A stretch of 64,000 nt of DNA, taken from Hyalella azteca. Its lineage: Eukaryota; Arthropoda; Malacostraca; Amphipoda; Hyalellidae. Made by a program: the position numbers and the translations under genes. Shown piece after piece: positions 1 through 12,535 of the stretch (the first letter of the stretch is position 1; each line of letters starts with the position of its first letter). The DNA is taken from positions 102,854-166,853 of the forward strand of contig NW_025947706.1 of the NCBI RefSeq assembly GCF_000764305.2. Reading direction: 5' to 3'. Under the pieces are notes generated by a model. That model was not told where the DNA came from. It saw only the letters and a program-made list of their open reading frames with translations, and searched no databases.

Positions 1-1400
1 ATAAAGCTGTGTTCCAGCAGAGTACTGGGCCTCTAGAACGCCTGATCTCAATATTTCTTACGTTACTTTCTTTCTGTCTCCTGATAACTTCAGAAATACA
101 ATCTGTCGAGTTCGTTGAGTAACCTGTTTTTCTTACCATGTCTCTAGATCGAGATTCCGTTACAAGTTATGTAAAAAAATCAAGAGTTAGAATCATAGCA
201 ATAATCTTTTCTTAATCTTCGAACCGTACTTTTGAAGCGAGTTTAAGTTGTCCACATTAGGGCCGAGCGCGGCTGTTGTCGTTTAGATGATGCGCATTGG
301 TTACCTACATCTCTTGCCAATGTTCTGACGAAATGTAGTTATGTCAGTATTCTTCCTGGTGTACGAATATTTCGGATGCCCCATATAATATAGTGTTATC
401 CGACACAGGTACGCTCCAATGCGAGATATTTCCGTGCTGAAGGCATAAAATCCGACAGCGCATGATGGAAAAAGATGCGGATACTTCAGCATTGCCATGG
501 TTTTGCAAGGTAGCATAGCTTGTACGCTTAATTGTGAGTAGTAATCATCTGGCGTCATCATTCGATCCTGCATACGACACTCGGGCAGTCATGGACTCGA
601 GGAAGATCCTAAACATAAGTTATGATGCATTGGACGGGCGGTGTATTCCTGGGACATTTGTCGAACTTTAAGAAATTCTCAGCGAACGTTTCTACGAATA
701 AGGCAATTTAGTTCAGTCAAGCATGGTACATTCGCCGATGTTTTGTTACAATACATTACCGTTATGAAACTTGTTCAGATCAAGGGTTAGCTATTTTCAA
801 CTGGAAAAACTACAAATTACCGCGACTTTAAATTGTATTAAATCAGACAATATAGGCATTATCAACTTCCATGCATTAGCTGTAATTTATACAAGTTTTG
901 CAATTAAGCCTAGTTTCAATAGTTCGAGTTGCTTCAATCTGACTTTTTACTCGATCATTCGGACAAAATGTTTCAAGTATTTTTGGCTAAGTAGGAAAAA
1001 ATGCAGTCATTATCAACTTTAAAAGTTGAAAAGTTCATCAACCTGAAATTTAATATTATCAAAATCTTTACCAGAAGAATTTCCAAAAATTAAAAGAAAT
1101 TGCAAAATCATAAAACGGTAAAATCTATTTGTCATGTTCTGCGAATGTAATCCCGCGCTGATCTGCCAGCGTTATCTCACCCACTTCTTCCGTTTGCTTC
1201 CGGCGTTGCTTCATTGGTTAAACCGAGAAAAGGTTTTCATGAGCCGTGTTGCGAGACGCACCAGTTGAGGTGCCGTCGACGCGTCTGTGTGCATCAATTG
1301 TGGTTTGGAATTCTTCGTCTAAACTCTAACGAATCCGCACGGTTTCCCGCCATGAAACGGGCCATTCTTGTGTGAGGCACAGCAGGGATTGCTTTAGCGA
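1..1400. other. no recognisable feature
   Basis: AT-rich sequence in which I see no gene or repeat. Open frames are under about 90 codons, occur on both strands and lack recognisable motifs or splice context. Confidence 0.5.
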
Positions 1401-1555
1401 CCCAGGGGCCATACTTTCAAAACTCGCTAAGTGAACGTAAGTACTTACGCACTATTTTCTTGTCTATGATTGGTGGATTTTGCTTGAAAGGCCGTCAATG
1501 GGTGGCTGATGAACTAACGATCTCTTTACTTTTTTTTTTAAAGTATAGGCCCGGG
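1401..1555. mobile_element. small MITE candidate
   Basis: About 155 bp bounded by imperfect inverted ends. The left end reads CCCAGGGGCCATACTTTC and the right end, on the other strand, reads CCCGGGCCTATACTTTAA. The inside is non-coding. I could not find a clear target-site duplication, so the superfamily is unassigned and the call rests on the inverted ends alone. Confidence 0.4.
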
Positions 1556-2454
1556 TTTTGCTGAAAGTTACGTGCAATTTTCAGGAGCTTCATCGTTCTT
1601 GGCATCTTCTTGGAACGCAGCATTGAGATATGAAAACTGCGCTTTCACGCAACGGCTTCACAATGACCCGCTGGCGTCGTGGTCAATTTGAACCAGCCAG
1701 ATATGACGAAATCGCAGCATTTTTCAGTTAGTTGCAGCATGAACTTCTAGATGCCCTCAGGGATGGAGTCTTGAGGGCATCAACGTTGTCAGACTGAGGA
1801 TAAATAGATTATTTTATGCGCCTTGAACGGACAAATCTCAAGCTCGAGTGTGGGAGAGCAAAGTGACCAGAAAGATGCCGCATAAAGAACAATTACATCC
1901 CAATTTGTCTTTTATGTGCGAAAGAAGTGGACAACAAAGTAAGCAAGATTCAAGTTTGAATCCGCTCATGGTTCTACCAGATAGAAAAAAATAAATGGAG
2001 TTGTAACAGATTGGTCCACCGAGGATAAAACTGTATCAAATTCATCAATTACACGACTCCTGAATAAAATTCAGGGATTACCATCCCCATTTTTCTATGT
2101 GTTGTGCTACTTTCATTACAATACTCTTCCGTGAGGAACGGGCCTTACGCCCACTTTCCTGATTGGTATCAAAACATGGCTTCATATCTTGAATGAACAG
2201 GATTCCGCAGAAATGTTGAGAAAATTATCAATATTGGTGGAATTTCGGTGTTCAAGGATTCAAGGCGACATCACACCTATCCCATTTTAGTTAAGCCTGA
2301 ATGGCAGCTAACTAAACTTTTTGTTGCCGATTTGTATGTCAGGGCTCGTCTTCCTCTTGCTGCTTGTCTAGTTGTGCCGCGAATCTTTCAAGTCGTTTAA
2401 TTAATTTGCCCTCTGACCGAAACATGGATCACATCCGATGTGGACGAGATGAAG
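1556..2454. other. no recognisable feature
   Basis: About 0.9 kb with no long open frame, repeat array or RNA gene that I can recognise. Confidence 0.45.
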
Positions 2455-2705
2455 GACACGGACCTCAGCGATGACGATAGCTGGGACAGTGAGGAAGAAC
2501 GACTTTTTGAAGAGGGTAAGGCCTACGACGCATGCACCACAATACCGAAGTACTTAATCCTGACCCTGACTGGCACTGGAATAGAGGTCGTGTATTTTAC
2601 TTACGCAAACGCCAGCCACCCCTGAAGAGGCTGCCTTTCGACGTGTATGTTGGGGCGCTGCGAGCGCGTCAATCGGGCGCATTGGGCAAGGAGGCGCTGA
2701 GCCGC
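2455..2705 (+). repeat. dispersed coding-like repeat, copy A
   Basis: This stretch is clearly related over about 240 bp to the reverse complement of 21,707-21,952. Both copies encode an acidic run (DDDSWDSEEERLFEE here) and then, in a different frame, a basic segment containing YLRKRQPP and ARQSGALG. Readable protein in two frames, conserved between two distant copies, suggests the remains of a mobile element ORF or a multicopy gene with a frameshift. I do not recognise the family. Confidence 0.5.
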
Positions 2706-5329
2706 GTCCATGACTGCCTCTTGGCCTGCGGAGTGAGCGCGGCGTCGAGTCACCATGCAGGGCGCCGTGGTGAGCTGGTCACGGGTGCCTCCACCTATAT
2801 ATACTATAGGAAGCCCTGGCCATTTTTAAACAATATGGACTTATATGTAAAAGAGGTGATTACGTATTATTAAAAGAATTATCTGGTAGCGAATCCGATT
2901 ATTGAACAAAAATACGCGTTATAACAGAGGTAATTTTGCTGTTCGTTTTTCATCCGTGGAATATTATAATACCGTTCGACATATTGTCATCTTCATTACC
3001 GTTATGATTGTTCTGCATTGTCTCTACTTATTTCTTGTCATTATGCATAACGCTGCTCGTGTAATATTAGACTAGATTCATTGAACTTGTTAAGAACGAA
3101 TTTTTCGGCTGTATGGAAAATGCTAAAAGCGTGTCTCCTCGCGACACTTGATGATGTACCTGAATTACAATAAACATAATCTGCCTTGCCTTTATTTTTC
3201 CGTTATTTTACCCCATAGATTTTTCTATCGAGTTTAGTAAATTGTAAACTCTACTCCTAATGCTAATTGGCAGCAAAATGAATTTGTCGGCGCTATTTTT
3301 TTCCGTATAGTTGTCATCCTGAAGTCAAAATTTCAATTGAATAAATAATTGAGGTGGAAATAATGGGCTTTCACGAGGTCCATTAGGTGCTCAATGTACA
3401 AAAAATTATTATTTACTGAGTCACTGATGTTAGAAAAATCACATCACCTGTAAACAAACGCCCGAGCCCGGTCCATCTGAAAGATGGATGATGAGTTGCG
3501 CAATTCATGCGCTGTGGGCCGATGGAATTCATTGCGTCTACGTGATTGTTGAATACGGTCCTGGTTATAGCATCTTGATTCTTCATAGTCCAAGTTATCG
3601 AGTTTATTTGTCCAGGGCAAAGTATTGTGTAGAATTGAACCATTTATCGCGTGTTAGCACGGCTTCAGTTAGTCGGACTCAGACGCCGACTTCATTAACC
3701 AACGTTAAAATTCTTGATATTATTTTCTGCCTACATTTCCTGCTAACCCCAGAACGTGGAGGTTTTATCCTATTAGGGCAAGCCAATTTGCAATCATGAA
3801 AGCTATCACTTCAAAAAGTGCAATTATGCTTATTAATTAGTACTTTAGTAGTTGCATGTTCGGCAAGATCAAACCTAAAAAACTATGCATACAGTCGCAC
3901 GCGCCTGTTTGAAGGGCTTGACAGGGCGGGTTGCACGTGAACACAGCATGGATAAAAATTTTGCTTTGATATAGTGCGAACAAAAGTTGGGCGAGCAATC
4001 ATTCGAAAATGAATTTTGTTTTTTTTTTCATGTCCGCTTCTTACCGAAGTTATTTCGTCTGTTTAATGTTAAATTTTACGGTGTTGATGGTTGAAAGTTA
4101 TAACAATTTCTAGGCGTTGAATTGCGGAACAGGTTAATATCTTTTAGTGTGCTTCTAACGTGTATCAAGAAAAGTGAAGTCAAATTGTGACTAGTTTTGC
4201 TTAGGCATCAACATGAGCTACGAACGCTATTGTTAGAATATAAAAGTTTTTTTTAAGAAAACCAGATAACCGAACATATGGCCCTGTAAGCGCGACTGCT
4301 ATGCCTGCCGCTCTTACGTCAGCGCCAGTCTGACAACCAAACTTTAACCGTGCAGGGAAGTGAACTTGGAGGACTTCTGACACTTTATTGGTAACGAAGG
4401 CACTAGTGGCTACGGTAAAACGTGGTAAAGGGAACAGTGAAAGCTCAAACTGAACCCAAAATAAACTCGAAATGAACCCAAAAACCTAGCATATTGCTCG
4501 TACTGAATATATAGTTCGTGGTAGTGAACAAATATGATTCTGCAACAAAAATAATAAATAAACCTAAGATATGGCTATAATACTTGACTTTAAATATTCC
4601 TAACAAAATAATTACAATTCACAGATATTACAGCATAAATTTAGATCTCACAATATAACTATTCACAAATATCAGGCACAAATTTACAGGTCACAATAAA
4701 TAAGGTCACAGAATTAAGGTTCACCAACAGTGAAGTGCAAAGTTCTTCACGACTAATAAAATGAAAGTGACGCGCTTCGGATGATCAAGAAGAACAGACT
4801 TTTTCTCTAAATGAAAATACTAGTAAAATCGAAAGGCAAAAAAAACATTAATCGAAAAATGAATACAAATTTAACAGAACAAATATGAGGAATAACTGTT
4901 GAATGATCGCAAAAAATTATAAGGAAAATCGCGGTACAAAAATTTAGAGACGCATGAGGCGCGGCTACAGCCCCAATCATTCTTAATCTACGACGTACAT
5001 CTACTAAAACATATACATATACAATACATATATATATATATACAATACATTAACAAACACACATCAATCAAATTTACTTTAAACAATACACAAAGATACT
5101 AAATACGTGCCCGCGCACATCTCTCTCAACACTCGTCACTCCTATCTATATACTTACTTCCATCCAAAATCTCAACAAACAAAATAACACATCTAACAAA
5201 CACCGGCCGTGTATTCTCAAAACTCATTTATAATACTCTCCTTGTTTATCACCAAACTCGCACAACACATTACATAACTTAGTATAACATAACATTTAAT
5301 AACATTCCATACCATAGCTAAACACAACG
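2706..5329. other. no gene; short AT microsatellite
   Basis: No supported gene. Short overlapping frames at about 3.4-3.8 kb lie on both strands and look like chance. A (TA)n-rich microsatellite sits near 5,005-5,050. From about 4.9 kb the plus strand becomes poor in G. Confidence 0.45.
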
Positions 5330-5690
5330 TAATGCGATATAACCTTACATAACATAACCTAACCTTACCTCACTTGACCCAACCTAAATTAATCTGATCT
5401 AACCTGAACTAACTTTATCTAACGTCCACTACCCATACTTAACCTAGAGTAACCTAACCTAACCTACCCTAACATATCCTATCATAACTTAACTTACCCT
5501 TACATAACCTAACCTATTCTAACCTAACCTATTATAACATTACCAAACCTAACCTAACTTTACATAACTTAATCTGATCTTAACTGCTCTAACCTAACCT
5601 AACCAAACCTAACCTAACCTAACCTAGCATAACCTTACTCTACCTGACTAAACATAACATGTTCTAAACTCACCTAGCATAACCTAACCT
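5330..5690. repeat. degenerate CCTAA (TTAGG-type) repeat tract
   Basis: Many short runs of CCTAA occur (for example around 5,452-5,475 and 5,589-5,628), separated by mutated units such as CTTAA, CATAA and CTGAT. The perfect unit equals the insect telomere repeat TTAGG read on the other strand. The high divergence points to an old interstitial telomere-like tract or a derived minisatellite, not a functional chromosome end. AT-rich single-copy sequence lies on both sides. Confidence 0.7.
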
Positions 5691-7579
5691 ATTAAAAGAA
5701 TATTCCGTATCCCGATGAACTCCTTTTATTTTCCATTTTAAATATATACCGCATAAGCCATTACCTTTCGCCTTTCGGTTCCATTATCCTTCAAAACATT
5801 CATGTAATTCAAAAGTGCTCAACAAAAAAAATTTGTTTTCATCAAAGAACAAACAATAATACAGATTGCATTCCCAATTTATCCTATGAAAAAAACACGT
5901 ATTATAATGATATTTCAATAGTTTTCATTAGTATTGGAATCATTCAGCATTAAAATTAATATAACATTTCAATTTATTACATTAAAAAGTTTAAATTGGA
6001 ATTTTCACACCAACATGGCATCACCCAAGCCATATTGCGAATATCCATTCGATATACTTTCAAACTGATCATCAACCAAACTGGATAAATCTCAAATAAA
6101 TGAACCACACATCTTAGATTTCCACCCTTGTACTTGAAGGAACCAAATTGCTCGAGTTATAGGTAAATGCTAATAAAATATTCCAAGTCCAGAGTCATAC
6201 ATCATAATATAATTTAAAGTCTTGACACCCCCAAAAGCTTTATTTGTCTCTAAATTAATATAAATTTTGTCATTTCACATATCTTACTACACTATAAACA
6301 AACCAAGATCTTGAAGCAAACTGAGTAACGATTTGTAATACTTTTCAAAACGTTGTCTTACTAAATCTGAAAAATCTATTACAAAATCTAAAACCATGTA
6401 CACAATATACAACCTAAAATGAAACGATAAACATCAATTTAACACATACATAATAGACAAATTTCTAACTTACATACCGATTACTGACGCTTAAATTTGA
6501 ATAATTGATTATCGACCCAAATTCATATCTCCCCTGATAAATAATTGATTATCTTAATCCCTATAAACATATAAATTAATGTATTCCCTCACAGACTAGG
6601 ACACGAATTATTCTTCCAAACTTTGACGCGAAATAATTCTGTCCGCACTAACAGATTTTCAAAATACTGTAATATTTCGTGCACAGTTTTCTCAATAAAA
6701 AGTTTTTCTTTCTGAAAGCACATTCGAATATAAAGATACATCATGATAATTGACGTAGATTCATATTTTAAATCTCATGTTATGCCCAACTTTTAGATAA
6801 AATCTACATTCCTTATTTTCTAAACAAATTTATCAATTAAAAACTACAGTAGATTGACAATCTCCCATTATTTCATTGCATTCCAAATTTATAATGAATC
6901 AGAAGTAATCAATAAAACTTGCACTACGGGAAAATGACCATGACCAACAGTTCCTACCGCAGGGCATCTACGTTTTCAGCTCATTATCGGACAAAACAAA
7001 ACGAAAAAACGTTACTGAAAAAAAGGCTTGCACTAACAAAAAACTTACGGAAAATGTAATGCCTTAATATTTATAGTACCAACGACCTAAAGCTAAACTA
7101 ATTACCATTCTTCATATGGACAAAGAGTGAAAAAATGGCGAAAATAATCAAGACACGATGACATTCTTTTCAGCCACAAAACAGCAAATTGAACAGAACC
7201 ACCTGTAAATGAAGCAATATAATTATTACCAACGGCGCCTGTGTGCACAAACAATTTCACCCCTTGCATAATTTAATTAAAAATTCCTAAATACAGTTTA
7301 ATCATGATTTGCAAAACCTACCGCTGAAAGAGCCTTTTACATTCTTCGATGTTAGAAAATTATTTCTGATATTCAACTTTGACGTTCAAACAACAGTCAA
7401 CGTTGTCATTGAAAATTAATTGAAAATTATTCATGCAGCTTCACTTACCGCAAAAGATTAAAATAGCTTAATAAACATAATATCTTCTTGAACATGACAC
7501 GCCTTACAACTTTTATCTATTATACAAAAAGGAATTGAATATTACAATAGAATTTACAGAAGATACATTATTTTATTTT
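5691..7579. other. AT-rich, G-poor non-coding stretch
   Basis: No gene visible. The plus strand has few G residues over most of this interval, continuing a bias that begins near 4.9 kb. There are no long frames on either strand. Confidence 0.45.
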
Positions 7580-7945
7580 TTAGCACGTTGACTCCAATTG
7601 CATCATCTTGTACTTTTATTTCATTTTTTGTTCTGTTTTTAAACAGGGTTACCAGACGGTCATTTCTTTCAGACAAATTCCGTGATTTAGATTTTCTCAA
7701 TTGCATTGGCCGGCTAAAATTTATGATAGGGGTACTTCCTAAATAAATTTTAACTACCGCAAAAAAATGAAGGGAATTTTTATACCGGAACCAACAAATA
7801 AACTAGTATATATTGAGTTATCGGCCTTTTTGGCCTTTTTTCTTTTTGGATTTGGCCGTATTTTAGGCAACCTTAATTATGTACCACTACATCCTGGAGA
7901 AATACATTTTGTGGTACGCATATGTACCACTTCGGAGTCAACTTG
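7580..7945. mobile_element. piggyBac-like MITE, older copy
   Basis: Same family and orientation as the copy at 11,085-11,448. Shared blocks include the beginning CACGTTGACT, the internal GGTTACCAGACGGTCATT, and the end GTGGTACGCATATGTACCA. The left flank is TTAG instead of TTAA and the right terminus is eroded (GTCAACTTGC), so this is the older copy. A 62-codon open frame inside it is fortuitous because it is not conserved in the other copy. It is non-autonomous, with no transposase. Confidence 0.75.
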
Positions 7946-9246
7946 CAAAATATGAGCAAATTTTGAACTAACTCACCGGTTACTCCCATATATTCATTAT
8001 AAATAGAAGTCTTTCATCATATTTCATCAAACAAAATTATATGATCAATAATAAATGAAAATTTAAACAAATTCATATGAAATATGCTACCAACATTATT
8101 TGAACACAAACACGTGAGCCAACAGCAATGACAATTAAAAAGCAAACTTCACACTTCGACACGACAAACAAACCATCCGCGATAGCCACAACAAAAGTAA
8201 CACACCACTTGCTATTACATTAAAGTAAATAAATTTGTAATCGAATAGTTCTAAAGATAAATAAAAGTTCTAAGAAATAAATATAATTGAATAGGAACTT
8301 TCTACCATGTTCAATCTAACTTCAATGCTATTATAGTCAATAGTCAATTGAAATTAAAAAATATTGCCCATAGAATGAGAAGTAAAATGCTCATAAGAAT
8401 ATTCGATAATAATTTTCATTAAATAATCAAATATGATGTTTCTCCAAATACCAAGTCCACTCTAAATACATTTTCTACTGTTACCACGTCCCATCATATC
8501 TCATGGTCCTGCCGAGTTAGCAACATTTCTTGTACGATTTCATCTAATAGTGTGTCGATTCGCAACTTAGGTGTGTAGAATTCAAATTTTGTGTGAATTA
8601 TTGAATTTCAGTGTAATTCTGATAGGACAAGGTGAGTATTAAGATATAAATATATCTATATGTGTGTTCTTTATTGAACATTTTAACATGTACTAAATTA
8701 AAGAAAGAATATTTGTCTATTTGTTGTAATCTCAGAGCGACAACGCCATTTAACTAACATTTGATAAAATATCGCCACTTTTTAATAGCGTCTGATATTA
8801 TTAAATAAAAGTATTTCATATAGCCATGAATTGACTACTGTAATGTATACTAGAAAATAATCTATATTGAATAACTAATTACAGTTAGGTATTCTTACTA
8901 ATTAGGCCTATACATTATTAAAACTATCGAACCACGCTATTCTCTGAGACAGAGCCAACCACCAATGGCCATGCCTCAACCACCAATCAGAAGACGCATC
9001 TAAATTAAGCGAATCTCCCACAACAAGGAGTAGCACCCGAATCTGAGAACCTCTAGTATTTACATAGGTAGCGTCATCACGAATTGTCTATCAAATATTA
9101 ATTTGGATGGCAACAATGCTTCTACAAAAGTTTAAAATAGTTAGCGCATGACGGACTAGCCTTTTATATCTTTGTGATATTTAAACATTGCTTATGTATT
9201 ATCGTAATTGCACGAGCCGATATTGCTGTTTAAATGGAGCACATGC
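7946..9246. other. non-coding; possible 5' exon edge near 8.63 kb
   Basis: No open frame of note. A good splice donor context (ACAAG|GTGAGT, exon end at 8,631) follows a less AT-rich segment from about 8,500. This could be a non-coding first exon of a plus-strand gene. It is only a context match and is not supported by coding potential. Confidence 0.2.
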
Positions 9247-9835
9247 CTGTAAGACATGGCTGTAAGACGTAGCTGTAAGACGTGGCTGTAAGACGCGGCT
9301 GTAAGACGCGGCTGTAAGACGTAGCTGTAAGACGTGGCTGTAAGACGTGGCTGTAAGACGTGGCTGTAAGACGTGGCTGTAAGACGTGGCTGTAAGACGT
9401 GGCTGTAAGACGTGGCTGTAAGACGTGGCTGTAAGACGTGGCTGTAAGACGTGGATGTAAGACGTGGATGTAAGACGTGGATGTAAGACGTGGATGTAAG
9501 ACGTGGATGTAAGACGTGGATGTAAGACGTGGCTGTATGACGTGACTGTATGACGTGGCTGTAAGACGTGGCTGTATGACGTGACTGTATGACGTGGCTG
9601 TATGACGTGGCTGTATGACGTGACTGTATGACGTGGCTGTAAGACGTGGATGTAAGACGTGGATGTAAGACGTGAATGTTAGACGTGGATGTAAGACGTG
9701 GATGTAAGACGTGGCTGTAAGACGTGGATGTAAGACGTGGATGTAAGACTTGGCTGTATGACGTGGCTGTATGACGTGCTATAAGACATGGCCCTCAGAC
9801 GTGGTTGTAAGACGTGGATGTAAGACGTGGCTAGT
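9247..9835 (+). repeat. 13-bp minisatellite, about 45 units
   Basis: Tandem array of CTGTAAGACGTGG. Variants cluster in blocks: CTGTAAG units dominate to about 9,452, ATGTAAG units follow to about 9,530, then CTGTATGACGTGR units are interspersed to about 9,640, and mixed types close the array. Such block structure is typical of local unit duplication. The unit length is not a multiple of three and stop codons are frequent, so it is not coding. Confidence 0.95.
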
Positions 9836-10340
9836 ATACACATTTCTATGTCGGGCTAGTTCATACATTCTAACAAAATAATTAAGTTGAAACTTATCTA
9901 TTGAATTTAAATATCTTATTATACATATTTAATATATATATATATATTGGTGTATTTAGGCAGAAGCTTTTCTCTTATGCAAGTTTGATTGAAGACCAGA
10001 GCATGCTTTTTATTAACAATTTTCTTGTTCGTCTTTTCAATGAGTCGAACCAAATTTCTTGCTGGCGTCGGGAGATCGAAAAGCAGGTTTCCGAATGACA
10101 TTTTAATAGATAGCAACGTTTCGAAAATACAATTTTCATTATCAAGCTGGAGATGGTTTTACAACATTTGAAATTGAATTTGAAATGACTGAAGTACATA
10201 TGAATGGTATAGTGGATACAATAAAATAAATAATGTGGATACAACAAAATATAAACTTAAAATTACTCTGAAAATAATTTCAGCGTCCGGACGAATCCAG
10301 TAGTTTGGAGGTTGATAGCCGGAGACTCGCTCTTGATAAT
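9836..10340. other. no recognisable feature
   Basis: AT-rich sequence with a (TA)n run near 9,930-9,950. Overlapping short frames on both strands near 9,900-10,250 carry no motif I know. Confidence 0.4.
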
Positions 10341-10378
10341 CTGTCTCTTATACACATCTAGATGTGTATAAGAGACAG
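10341..10378. other. transposase mosaic-end junction adapter (library artefact)
   Basis: CTGTCTCTTATACACATCT at 10,341-10,359 is followed directly by its exact reverse complement at 10,360-10,378. This 19-bp sequence is the Tn5 mosaic end used in tagmentation libraries, and the back-to-back pair is the circularisation junction of Nextera-type mate-pair libraries. A perfect 38-bp match is not expected in an animal genome. It means reads containing the junction were assembled, so sequence left and right of this point may not be adjacent in the organism, or may be joined in the wrong orientation. Confidence 0.97.
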
Positions 10379-11084
10379 TATATATATGGCAAAATTTTGT
10401 ATACGTTTGTTTGTTTTATGATATATTGTAAAATTTTATATAGTAATTGATATCTCAATGTTCCTTACAACAGATTCTTTAAGCGACGCCTTTTATGATC
10501 TTCATTCATAGACGAGCTGTGTGACCTGCTGTGTCACCTGACTAACGTATTGCCTATACCATTTTCTTTTTTTAATAATTTCATAACAACTTTGACTACA
10601 TTTATAAATTAAATTCAATTTATCAACTGACAATAACCCACGTTATTTTCATAATTATTGTCAAAAATTATCGAGACATGACAAATATCTTTGCATATTA
10701 ATATGACTAAAAAGTCCATAATTATTCGTATATCTTAAATTGAATACATGGTAATTATCAATAAAAGGTATCTGTACCTTCGTTTTCAGCGTGCATTATA
10801 ACTTATATGTAATCGTGTCTTGTGTCGTGTCACTAATCATAATAATAACCATGTTGTCCCTAAACTTTCATTTCTTGTTCTACTAACTCATTTGCCTTGC
10901 GTTCATAATTTCTAATCCTTCATAATTTCAGAAACAAATATACATATCTACAATAAGGCCATTAACCTTTAGGAATCTGAATTTATTCGTAACAAATTAA
11001 CCAACATGCTAAATATCTCCTGTCTTGCTTCCACCACATGCTATAACATTTGCAATAGAATCAACAAAAAAGCAAATACGTGTA
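10379..11084. other. no recognisable feature
   Basis: AT-rich sequence immediately right of the adapter junction. No gene or repeat recognised. Confidence 0.4.
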
Positions 11085-11448
11085 TTAACACGTTGACTAC
11101 GATTGCTTCATCTTGTACTATTATTTCATTTTTTTGTACCTTTTTTAAGCAGGGTTGCCAGACGGTCATTTTTTCCGGACAAATTCCGTGATTTAGTTTT
11201 TCTCAATAGCATTGGCCGGCTAAAATTTATGACAGGGGTACTTCCTAATTAAATTTTAAATACTGCAAACAGAATATAAATGGAATTTTTATAGCGGAAC
11301 CTACAAAAAAACTAGTATACATTGAATTATTTGCCTTTTTTGTTCTCTGATTTGGCCGATTTTAGGCAACCTGAATTATGTACCACTACCTCCTGGAGAA
11401 ATACATTTCGTGGTACGCATATGTACCAATACGTAGTCAACGTTTTAA
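11085..11448. mobile_element. piggyBac-like MITE, well preserved copy
   Basis: 364 bp flanked by TTAA on both sides (11,085-11,088 and 11,445-11,448). The termini are inverted: CACGTTGACTACG at the left matches AACGTTGACTACG read from the right. TTAA target duplication with short inverted ends is the hallmark of piggyBac-superfamily insertions. There is no transposase frame, so it is non-autonomous. A second, eroded copy lies 3.5 kb upstream in the same orientation. Confidence 0.85.
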
Positions 11449-12535
11449 GCTTAGCATATGACTGTATTGCGAACTAAACGCAAGTCTAGTTCAAACGAAA
11501 CTGTCTACAATTTCATTCCCATTGCTCACATTCTCACAAGTGTCGAATACACTTACTCAGGAATCGGACTGCATTCAAAATGGGCATTTATTTTTATCTG
11601 GTTATGACCTTTATTTAATTTGAATAAACTCTTACATATATACGCTTAACAATCATACTTAATTTAATATTTGATTATCCCCTCCTATATAACAGATGAT
11701 ACTGCAGTATCTCAATGCTCAAGTATACACGAAGGCATATGCTGTCCCCTTCCTGCCAAGAGTAATTAAAGCAAACAAATTTGACCACAATCCTTGACGA
11801 CACTAACTGCCCTGCGGCCCAATACAGGCTGCTAGCGATCATTCTGTCTGTGAAGGGACTCAAAAATGAGGCTGGCAGAAAGTTAAGAATTGGCAGCAAA
11901 GAGCTACCCAATTATCATCGGCTTGTGTTATGCCGGTACGCCATTCAATAATATTATTTTCTCACTTAAAAGCATTGTTTGATCGCTTTCTCGATTTTTC
12001 AAACTATCCTCGATTTTTCAAATCACCCATATCTTCCCTTTCGACATGTTTAAACAGCATAATTAGGTAATTTAATCAGTTTTACTCAACTTCCGTCTAA
12101 AAACCGCCTGTTATCCTGTAAAATACAAACGTAATTTGTTTCAATGACTCATTTAATATGGATGTGTTTGTCACAATAATTTTCTCAAATATTTTAATGT
12201 AACATTAAAAATTATGGCATACCAAAATGCCAAGAAATGCAAGCCATTTCTTTGCAAAAAAATACAAGCCATCCTCATTCAACTACTCATGTGCTTAGTC
12301 TCTTGGATAATAATTAACCTCTATATAAATTACTTCTGCACATATTTAAATGAGCATCATTTTTATTATCTAAAAATCTTCCAATTTATCCACACAGAGA
12401 AATTACAGAAGGCAAGCAATTCTACGTACTCGCACGTACACCGCTTCAGTCTACTGAGTTATTCCTAGGCCTAAAATACACGAACGTGATAGGTCAAACT
12501 GTTGCGTTTTACGAACCCTATACCATAGCCAGGAA
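11449..12535. other. intergenic or intronic; possible coding traces at 11.69-11.93 kb
   Basis: Between 11,693 and 11,930 an acceptor-like tract (CCTATATAACAG) is followed by cysteine-bearing plus-strand peptides in different frames, one with EGICCPLP and one with NCPAAQYRLLA, ending near a GT (GCCG|GTACGC). The frame is broken by stops, so this may be a decayed exon or chance. An 84-codon frame at 12,214-12,468 is low-complexity and not convincing. An acceptor-like TTATTCCTAG ends at 12,469, just upstream of the candidate gene. Confidence 0.25.

Noticed and set aside
5330..5690. Functional chromosome end
   Set aside because: Units are too degenerate, and ordinary sequence continues for kilobases on both sides.
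7767..7955. 62-codon frame with a hydrophobic FLAFFLFGF run
   Set aside because: It lies inside a MITE and is not open in the sister copy at 11.1 kb.
9247..9835. CRISPR-like array
   Set aside because: The unit is 13 bp without spacers, and the setting is an arthropod genome. It is a minisatellite.
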